Source: JBKBXU01 sp046313675 (GTDB taxonomy: Bacteria > Bacteroidota > Bacteroidia > Cytophagales > Cytophagaceae). Taken from it: a DNA stretch of 5,405 nt. The stretch covers positions 1-5,405 of the forward strand of contig JBKBXU010000314.1 in NCBI GenBank assembly GCA_046313675.1, in the 5' to 3' direction. The notes beneath the pieces were generated by a model. That model ran no database searches. It saw only the letters and a program-made list of their open reading frames with translations, and was not told where the DNA came from. Positions 1 to 5,405 of this stretch are shown one piece after another. The position numbers and the translations under genes are program-made. How positions within the stretch are numbered: position 1 is the stretch's first letter; every line of letters starts with the position of its first letter.

Positions 1-3000
1 ACCATCTACATACCAGTTATAGTCAACATCCCCTTCATCCCCTACCCAGGTAGCTTCAAACTCATATTGTCTGTCACCTATCTGGTCAAAGGTAAATTCT
101 GCGACAAGTTCAGGAAGTACATTGACATATACAGAATCTTTTACTGTTTCTCCACACATATTATACGCTTCCACTTTCATCCATTGAGATTCCGTAAAGG
201 TAGCTGTAACCGAATTCGTTGCACTTAGATTCGTACCATCTATGCCAAACCAGCCGTAATTATCGGCATTATCTACTTCAGGAATTGTAAAGGTAATTTC
301 TGTTCCGTGACAGGTAGTTACAGTATCATCTTCAATAGTACCTACACTAATAGAGAATATTCCAACATCAGGCATAGGAGCATAGCAGGTAATCTCTATC
401 ATCTCACAATGCTGTTCCGTTGTCCCACAGGTGGCATTCGTTACTGAAACACAAACCTCATATTCCCCTTCCTCCTCATAATAATGGTAACCTTCTTCCC
501 ATGTTGGCGATTCCGGTTCTATTGGAGGGGCACCATAGCTCCATACCCAGGTATCAAAGTCCGTAGAATTATTATATAACCGCAAGCCCATCCCGTTATC
601 TTCTCTGGAATAAGTAAAGCCTGCCGTAAGGTTGGCACCTCGTACTTCAATCGTATCTATGGTTACACCACCCTGGTTGATCAGGTGAACAAAATATGTT
701 CCCGGTGCAAGCTGCACCTCTTCACCCGATCCGATAAGGTTCGTTCCGGCAAACCAGCGAATTTCTTCAGCCGTACATGCTTCCGCACGTACCGTAGCTT
801 CACCGTCACAAGCATCTGCTTCGCCTGTCCAGGTAGAGTATCTCACACCATCTGCGTTATATACAGGAAATCCATCTTCATCAGTTGCTAAATTGAAAGA
901 AGGGGGTTGTAAACTTACCCCTCCAACAACAATCCATTCAATGGTTATCGTCCCTGCAAAAGTAGGATCCGTTTCCATTGGGAAAAATTGTACGGAATGT
1001 ATATTGGTGAAATCTACAGGAAAGTTAGGATTACCTGTAGTCCATCCAAACCAAGAGGTTGGAGGGAACTCAATCGTTATTTCTTGGAAATCTCCCGCTG
1101 TAATTTCTTCGGTAATTCTATGCGTAGTAAGTGATCCATCATTTAAGCCTACACCTAAGGTCAGATCAGCGGTAGATTTTATTTTAAAACTCACATAAGG
1201 GACCTCTCTCAAATCCAAGAAAACATCTTCTCCTTCATCCCTAAAGTTAACTCCAAAGGGATCGTATTGACCACCTCCCGTCACATTAACTTCAAACATT
1301 CCACATGGCAGGTTCATGCATTCTGCCGGACCACCTAAGTCATAATCTTCTCTTGAACAATGAATCCTTGGCAATGGTGCGTAACCATTGGATCCAATCC
1401 AAGGGGTGGCAAAATCATTGTCATTAAATTCATTTGCGGCCCAACCTACGCCGTCACCTACAATTATAGTTCTTGTCAATTCAGCACTTTGTGCACAACC
1501 AAACCCAGAATTATTAATTTTTAATGTTACTTCATACGCACCTTCCGCTAAAGCATCAGTCTCTGCATTCATTTCATCGGAAAAAGGTATTCCGTCTAAT
1601 TCCCAGGAATAATCAGATATACCACCTGTTGATGTATTGGTAAGGCGAATTCTTGAGGCAGCCACCTGAAATGAAAAATCTGGAACAATCGCCGCCGCAT
1701 ATACATTCACCCTGCTTCTACGGGTACAACCGTCATTATCTCTAGCAATAACCTCGTATTCACCAGGCGTTGTGACAGACAATGTCTGGTTGGTTTGTCC
1801 GTTAAGGACTACATTATTTCTACGCCAGGTGTATGTTCTGTTCGCAATATTCGCATTAAGTACCAATGGAGATCCCTGACATAAAGAGCGATCCGCTCCA
1901 AGATCCGGCCCATCGCACTGATCCGGTGGAGGCAGGTAAAAATTACCCGTCTGAACAAATAGCGCAATGGTCTTAATCGTCATGTTAAAATACTCACCGT
2001 GTCCGGGATTATGGGTACGGTTGGCATTATACATATTATCGACAAAGGTTTGGATGCCTCCACCAAGGCCGTCAGCCGCCATAGTACCGATGGCAAAACA
2101 ACCTAAAAAGGTATTGTTCAAATGTTGATGTCCAATTTTTTGTCCTTCAGCACCGGCTGTAGATATTCGGGTACCATATCTTGAACCAATCTGGTAGGGA
2201 TCATTATTATGTGCTGCTCTTAACCAAGTAGTAATTCTTTCACAATAGGCTCTGGCAGCAGGCGTTCCGTGCCATAAATAATCTATAGCTGAACGAAACG
2301 GTGTACGAATGGCATCAAATATAAAGTCTCTTCCCTGGGCTTCGTAATGAGACCCCTCACCTGAATAGTTTCCATCTGCCCGACACCAGTCAGGCACCAA
2401 ACCCGTTGTTCCTCCTGCTGCTTCAATAATTTGATATCCCCTTGCTGCTGCATTTGTCCAAAAAGTTTCATGTCCTGTATCATAACGTGCGAAAACACGG
2501 TAATAACCGGGAGAAAAATACGATGGATTGGTAAGGCTGTTACCTCCAAACATATCACCAGGCTTTAAAACAGTGCCTTCAAACTGATGCTGACGAATGA
2601 CCCGGATCATATTCCGAGCATCGTTCAGGTAAGCATCACTTTGCCATTGGTAGGAAGCCACAATAAGCGACATAGCAACATCAAGCTCGGCATCGGTCGC
2701 TCCATTACGCCCATCATGCGTAGGTGAACAGTTTTGGATTTTCCAGTTCATTACCCCGTTTCCGTTTCTATGCATCCTATAGTATGCCCATAAATCATCA
2801 AATAAGGGACGGTCTGCAGCATAGGCTGAAAGGAGCATGCCGTAAGCGATACCTTCCGATACAGTCATAGATCGGTCTTCCGCTCCACGGGTGGTACCTG
2901 GGAAATAATCAAAAATCACCCTCCGCCTGCCACAGGCACCACTGGAGGTAACATAATTTTGCTTCCAGGATTCATATGCCTGCATAGCATGGTTGGAATT

Positions 3001-3135
3001 ACGGTTGGTCGGCATCGTACCATAAGTATATTCCACGTTTTGCGGAAAAGGATACGATTGAGCCATAAGGTTGTCCTGCATCGCAAGAACCCCTATCAAC
3101 CCTAAAAGAAAAGACAGAAAGTAGATTTTCCTCAT
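1..3135 (-). CDS. Secreted multimodular GH8 glycoside hydrolase (endo-beta-1,4-glucanase/chitosanase/lichenase type), C-terminus beyond window
   Basis: Predicted to hydrolyse a beta-1,4-linked polysaccharide outside the cell. Translating from ATG at 3135 gives 1045 codons with no stop, still open at base 1. Residues 1-25 form a signal peptide (MRK, hydrophobic core, cleavage near LMA|QS). Residues about 28-402 are a GH8 (alpha/alpha)6 domain: SEGIAYGM carries the expected acid Glu94, ATDAELDVAMSL carries Asp148, VPDW is at 247-250, and FDAIRTPFR carries Asp274 where GH8a enzymes have the base. Next come Ig-like (405-480), PKD-like (482-562), a jelly-roll CBM-like domain (563-739), Ig-like (741-835), PKD (836-917), Ig-like (918-1008) and the start of another PKD-like module. 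By family knowledge such tails often end in a type IX sorting domain, but that part is not in view. ATG 3135 is chosen because it supplies the signal peptide; Met19 and Met24 would destroy it. No Shine-Dalgarno is visible. GH8 also includes chitosanases and lichenases, so the substrate is open. Confidence 0.93.
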   Translation of the reverse strand, partial: MRKIYFLSFLLGLIGVLAMQDNLMAQSYPFPQNVEYTYGTMPTNRNSNHAMQAYESWKQNYVTSSGACGRRRVIFDYFPGTTRGAEDRSMTVSEGIAYGMLLSAYAADRPLFDDLWAYYRMHRNGNGVMNWKIQNCSPTHDGRNGATDAELDVAMSLIVASYQWQSDAYLNDARNMIRVIRQHQFEGTVLKPGDMFGGNSLTNPSYFSPGYYRVFARYDTGHETFWTNAAARGYQIIEAAGGTTGLVPDWCRADGNYSGEGSHYEAQGRDFIFDAIRTPFRSAIDYLWHGTPAARAYCERITTWLRAAHNNDPYQIGSRYGTRISTAGAEGQKIGHQHLNNTFLGCFAIGTMAADGLGGGIQTFVDNMYNANRTHNPGHGEYFNMTIKTIALFVQTGNFYLPPPDQCDGPDLGADRSLCQGSPLVLNANIANRTYTWRRNNVVLNGQTNQTLSVTTPGEYEVIARDNDGCTRRSRVNVYAAAIVPDFSFQVAASRIRLTNTSTGGISDYSWELDGIPFSDEMNAETDALAEGAYEVTLKINNSGFGCAQSAELTRTIIVGDGVGWAANEFNDNDFATPWIGSNGYAPLPRIHCSREDYDLGGPAECMNLPCGMFEVNVTGGGQYDPFGVNFRDEGEDVFLDLREVPYVSFKIKSTADLTLGVGLNDGSLTTHRITEEITAGDFQEITIEFPPTSWFGWTTGNPNFPVDFTNIHSVQFFPMETDPTFAGTITIEWIVVGGVSLQPPSFNLATDEDGFPVYNADGVRYSTWTGEADACDGEATVRAEACTAEEIRWFAGTNLIGSGEEVQLAPGTYFVHLINQGGVTIDTIEVRGANLTAGFTYSREDNGMGLRLYNNSTDFDTWVWSYGAPPIEPESPTWEEGYHYYEEEGEYEVCVSVTNATCGTTEQHCEMIEITCYAPMPDVGIFSISVGTIEDDTVTTCHGTEITFTIPEVDNADNYGWFGIDGTNLSATNSVTATFTESQWMKVEAYNMCGETVKDSVYVNVLPELVAEFTFDQIGDRQYEFEATWVGDEGDVDYNWYVDG
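919..1449 (-). other. Putative carbohydrate-binding jelly-roll domain within the GH8 protein (residues about 563-739)
   Basis: This stretch of the GH8 protein differs from the flanking Ig-like and PKD modules. It opens with GWAANEFNDNDFATPW, continues through alternating hydrophobic strands (YVSFKIKSTADLTLGVGL at 647-664, DFQEITIEF at 682-690), and closes with NIHSVQFFP (711-719) and TITIEWIVVGG (729-739). That layout resembles the galactose-binding-like beta-sandwich folds seen in CBM families such as CBM11, where a final strand of the form 'I-D-W-I-x-x-G' is common. The loop SWFGWTTGNPNFP (694-706) is rich in exposed aromatics that could stack on sugars. Three cysteines (593, 606, 611) sit close together. 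All five arginines use AGA/AGG. The fold is inferred from strand pattern only; no family is assigned. Confidence 0.5.
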
Positions 3136-3356
3136 AATAATCTATTAAAAAGGTTTATTTATAAGAACAAACAATTGAATTTTAGTTAAATATAAAAATA
3201 AATTCTCATAGGCATCTTAGATCAGATGGCACATATTACCGAGAAAATTGCACACAACGAACTATAAAGGTAAAGATACATATTATACAAAAAAAGTATT
3301 TTGTGTCATTTTTCTAATATTTTATCCACATATAGTGCAAATCTTACCTCATTTTA

Positions 3357-3426
3357 CAGGCAAAAGACAAGGTAAACCTTCTGATATATAGCCATAAACA
3401 GATTGTTTATATCTTTCAGGCAAAAG
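3357..3426. repeat. Two copies of CAGGCAAAAG, 60 bp apart
   Basis: The 10-mer CAGGCAAAAG occurs at 3357-3366 and again at 3417-3426, so the start-to-start distance is exactly 60 bp. Both copies are preceded by a T-rich stretch and followed by a purine-rich one. A third exact copy lies at 3682-3691 inside the channel coding region, where it encodes the end of the signal peptide. The spacing is close to a whole number of helical turns, as expected for paired protein-binding sites, but function is pure inference and the match could be chance in an A-rich region. Confidence 0.4.
3394..3410. promoter_or_regulatory. Perfect dyad ATAAACA-GAT-TGTTTAT, candidate operator
   Basis: Two 7-bp arms are perfectly inverted around a 3-bp centre, giving a 17-bp palindromic element of the size bound by dimeric helix-turn-helix regulators. 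It lies between the two CAGGCAAAAG copies, about 160 bp upstream of the -7 box of the channel gene and about 260 bp upstream of the GH8 start codon. It is not followed by a T-tract, so a terminator is unlikely. AT-rich dyads of this length can arise by chance. Confidence 0.35.
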
Positions 3427-3570
3427 GACGAAAAAAAATAATTATAACACATTGAAAAACAGTGTAAAAATCACACCATTTTTTTCATACATGACTCCAA
3501 ATACCTCCTTCAAAGATGTCTATTGTTTTCGATGCAAAAGGAAATTAAATCAAAGAATGGCTTTTTTTTA

Positions 3571-3578
3571 TAATTTTG
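3571..3578 (+). promoter_or_regulatory. Bacteroidota-type -7 box (TAATTTTG) for the mechanosensitive channel gene
   Basis: TAATTTTG matches the TAnnTTTG -7 consensus of the Bacteroidota primary sigma factor exactly. It would start transcription near 3585, leaving a leader of about 40 nt before ATG 3628. No TTG is found at the usual -33 distance; the nearest upstream TTG, at 3523, is too far. A run of eight T (3562-3569) directly precedes the box. Support comes from the consensus match and position alone. Confidence 0.5.
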
Positions 3579-3627
3579 CATCCCTACTCACCAGGTTGAG
3601 TCGTTACACATTTAGAACATAGCAAAA

Positions 3628-5253
3628 ATGAAACATATTCAGGTTATACCTTTTATCCTACTTATCCTTGCTAACAGCCTTCAGGCAAAAGAAAAAGCGG
3701 ATTCAGTAGACCTTTCTACCCCATACCATTCCGTAGTAAACCATCTTGATTACCTTGAGGATGAAAATTTTCATCCGGAACTAGCGGCATTGTCTTTAGA
3801 TACGGATGGAATTCCATCGGAAGAGGCAAAATCTCTAGCCATTAAATTACAGCATTACTTTAATGCCAAAGGCTTATATATAGAGCGGGAAGAGTTGCCT
3901 AAAGATGCCAACTATATCGACCCTGATACAAAGAAAGAGCGTTTTTATCCCGTACCGGGAGATGTTGATATTTATCTTCGGAAAACAGAAAAAGGTTGGC
4001 GATACTCTTCTAAAACGGTCTCTGTAATTCCTGAAAAGCATAGGGAGGTGTTTCCCTTGGGCACAGAACTACTGGTTGAAATACTTCCCAAGCAGGGTCA
4101 CAGAAAGATCATGGGGCTTTACCTTTGGCAACACCTAGGCATAATGGGAATGATTCTGTTTGCCTTCCTTTTTTATAAAATATTCCCGCCGCTTATACGA
4201 AAATTCCTTTTCAAAATTCTCCGAAAAACAGCGGACAATTCCATAGACCTGAACCGTTATGGCCCTGTAGCCAAAATGGTTGCCCTGTTTGTTATTTCCA
4301 TAGTATTTTCAATTTTGTTCCCGGTTTTGCAGCTACCAATGTCAATTTCCAAAAATGGCATATTGATCCTTAAAGGTCTTGTTCCTTTTTTCGGAATGCT
4401 TATAGTGTATAAAATGGTGGACTTGCTGGGCATTTATCTTCAAAAAGTCGCCGAAAGAACTGAGAATACGCTTGATGATCAACTGGTGCCTTTGGTCAGA
4501 AAAGCCCTAAAAGTATTTGTCGTTGTTATAGGTATCCTCTTTATACTACAAAACCTGAATTTCAACGTTACCGCCCTCCTGGCAGGTGTTTCCATCGGTG
4601 GTCTGGCCTTTGCCCTTGCCGCACAGGACACCATCAAAAACCTCTTTGGATCCCTGATGATATTTCTGGACAAGCCGTTTCAGGCTGGTGACTGGATAAG
4701 CAGTGGCGATGTCGATGGTACGGTAGAAGAAGTTGGCTTTAGGTCTACAAGGGTTCGAACCTTCCGAAACTCTGTGGTTTATGTACCGAACAGCAAATTG
4801 GCAGATTCTACCATTGACAACCATGGCCTCCGCAAATTCCGCAGGTTTAAAACCACGGTAGCCATTACCTACGATACCCCTCCTGCCCTTATAGATGTTT
4901 TTGTTGAGGGAATGAAAAGTATAACCCAAAACCACCCTCATACCAATAAAGACATCATACGGATATTTCTTAATGACTTTGGGGATTCTTCTTTAAATAT
5001 ACTTCTGGACATTTATTTTATTGTTCCGGATTACATAGCCGAACTAAGGTGCAGACAGGAAATCATGCTTCAGATCATAGAATTGGCTGAAAAATTAAAT
5101 GTGCGCTTTGCATTTCCTACACAAACCCTGCACATGGAAACGTTTCCGGGAAAGCCTTCCCTTACGCCGGTTTATGACCTTAAGGGTAAAATTCTAAAGA
5201 AAGACCAGGGTCGGCAAAAGGATGGTACTATTGAAATAAAAGATATTGGATAA
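3628..5253 (+). CDS. MscS-family small-conductance mechanosensitive ion channel
   Basis: Predicted inner-membrane channel that opens when membrane tension rises and lets ions and osmolytes out during hypo-osmotic shock. The 541-residue product begins with a signal-like segment (1-20, ending SLQA). A hydrophilic region of about 140 residues (21-160), probably periplasmic, follows. Hydrophobic segments lie near 171-187, 213-233, 244-266, 293-309 and 313-345. The last is the pore helix, with GLAFALAAQD at 325-334 matching GLAVGLALQG (104-113) of E. coli MscS; the two gating leucines are kept as Leu326 and Leu330. The beta domain follows (DKPFQAGDWI 348-357, VPNSKLADSTIDN 386-398), then a cytoplasmic alpha/beta domain ending FAFPTQTLHM (494-503) and a charged tail. 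It is longer than the 286-residue E. coli MscS and closer in layout to five-helix YnaI-like channels. ATG 3628 gives the signal-like segment; the upstream bases are A-rich without a Shine-Dalgarno. It appears to be transcribed alone. Confidence 0.95.
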   Translation: MKHIQVIPFILLILANSLQAKEKADSVDLSTPYHSVVNHLDYLEDENFHPELAALSLDTDGIPSEEAKSLAIKLQHYFNAKGLYIEREELPKDANYIDPDTKKERFYPVPGDVDIYLRKTEKGWRYSSKTVSVIPEKHREVFPLGTELLVEILPKQGHRKIMGLYLWQHLGIMGMILFAFLFYKIFPPLIRKFLFKILRKTADNSIDLNRYGPVAKMVALFVISIVFSILFPVLQLPMSISKNGILILKGLVPFFGMLIVYKMVDLLGIYLQKVAERTENTLDDQLVPLVRKALKVFVVVIGILFILQNLNFNVTALLAGVSIGGLAFALAAQDTIKNLFGSLMIFLDKPFQAGDWISSGDVDGTVEEVGFRSTRVRTFRNSVVYVPNSKLADSTIDNHGLRKFRRFKTTVAITYDTPPALIDVFVEGMKSITQNHPHTNKDIIRIFLNDFGDSSLNILLDIYFIVPDYIAELRCRQEIMLQIIELAEKLNVRFAFPTQTLHMETFPGKPSLTPVYDLKGKILKKDQGRQKDGTIEIKDIG

Positions 5254-5405
5254 GGAATAAGATGTAATTCATGTCATTGTTGTCCGGAGAAAATTAATTT
5301 GACTGTTAAAATCTTCGAAATTGTTAAATATTAAGGTTTTCATTCCTCTTCTAAAAAGGAACCCCTCCTAAATTGTTTTTAACTTAAAAATGGGTTATTT
5401 AACCA
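5254..5405. other. AT-rich region after the channel gene, no gene seen
   Basis: These 152 bases carry no reading frame worth calling and no GC-rich hairpin with a T-tract, so the end of the channel transcript is not defined by sequence. The only structure is nested inverted repeats at 5360-5396. Confidence 0.6.
5360..5396. repeat. Nested inverted repeat downstream of the channel gene
   Basis: An outer pair, AACCC (5360-5364) and GGGTT (5392-5396), encloses a perfect inner palindrome TTTTTAA-C-TTAAAAA (5376-5390). It might form a weak hairpin, but the two arms are not continuous, the inner stem is all A/T with an impossible one-base loop, and no T-tract follows. It may be an atypical transcript end or chance. 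Confidence 0.25.

Larger units (their letters stand above)
3136..3627. other. Divergent intergenic region between the GH8 and mscS-type genes
   Basis: This 492-bp AT-rich stretch must contain the promoters of both flanking genes, which are transcribed away from each other. It has no convincing gene. On the channel side a -7 box is visible at 3571-3578. On the GH8 side only a near match, TATATTTA on the minus strand (3187-3194), was found, with no -33 partner. A 10-bp direct repeat, a 17-bp dyad, and homopolymer runs (A8 at 3431-3438, T7 at 3479-3485, T8 at 3562-3569) lie within it. The length exceeds what two simple promoters need, so extra regulation is possible but not shown. Confidence 0.75.

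Noticed and set aside
685..1612. Plus-strand open frames at 685-891, 893-1198 and 1388-1612
   Set aside because: They are antisense to the GH8 gene, whose frame is continuous and gives clear domains. Their translations show no family features.
2283..2558. Minus-strand 91-codon frame
   Set aside because: It is an out-of-frame shadow inside the GH8 catalytic domain.
3187..3194. TATATTTA on the minus strand as the -7 box of the GH8 gene
   Set aside because: The last consensus base is wrong, no TTG lies at the -33 distance, and similar strings are common in this AT-rich stretch.
3448..3466. ACACATTG...CAGTGT imperfect inverted repeat in the intergenic region
   Set aside because: The arms match only with a mismatch or bulge and are short; this is weaker than expected for a deliberate stem.
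3491..3622. Plus-strand 43-codon frame ending six bases before the channel start, with a CxxC motif
   Set aside because: The predicted -7 box lies inside it, so it would be upstream of the transcription start. It has a skewed composition from AT-rich DNA and no Shine-Dalgarno or family signature, so a leader peptide is not supported.
4479..4941. Minus-strand open frames opposite the channel gene (4479-4673 and 4546-4941)
   Set aside because: They lie antisense to the strongly conserved MscS pore and beta-domain coding sequence and have no recognisable features.
5360..5405. Rho-independent terminator after the channel gene
   Set aside because: The inverted repeats are A/T-rich, discontinuous and not followed by a T-tract.
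1..5405. A defence, toxin-antitoxin, mobile or CRISPR system
   Set aside because: No such gene, terminal inverted repeat, repeat-spacer pattern or tRNA is present; both genes belong to known families with ordinary roles.

Overview
The window looks like a piece of a Bacteroidota genome, probably Flavobacteriia, Cytophagia or Saprospiria. The reasons are moderate to low GC, start codons without Shine-Dalgarno sequences, a TAnnTTTG-type -7 box, and a very long secreted enzyme with tandem Ig-like/PKD modules of the sort found in type IX-secreted proteins. I cannot name a species.

Two divergent genes fill almost the whole window. On the minus strand, from 3135 down to the left edge, there is one uninterrupted reading frame of 1045 codons with no stop inside the window. 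It encodes a secreted family GH8 glycoside hydrolase: signal peptide, GH8 catalytic domain with recognisable acid and base residues, then at least six Ig-like/PKD-like modules with one jelly-roll-type putative carbohydrate-binding domain among them. The C-terminus, where a type IX sorting domain would be expected, lies outside the window. On the plus strand, 3628..5253 encodes a complete MscS-family mechanosensitive channel of 541 residues with an N-terminal extracytoplasmic region and about five membrane segments.

A 492-bp AT-rich divergent intergenic region (3136..3627) separates them. It holds a good -7 box for the channel gene, a duplicated 10-mer spaced exactly 60 bp apart, a perfect 7-bp-arm dyad between the two copies, and several homopolymer runs. 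The last 152 bp (5254..5405) are AT-rich and noncoding as far as can be seen, with only a weak inverted repeat.

The two genes have no evident shared function. One acts on extracellular beta-glucan or chitosan-type polysaccharide; the other releases osmolytes under hypo-osmotic shock. No SusC/SusD pair, regulator, transposase, CRISPR array or RNA gene is visible. I see no convincing new multi-gene system. The parts most worth following up are the unassigned jelly-roll module in the GH8 protein and the repeat/dyad cluster between the genes.
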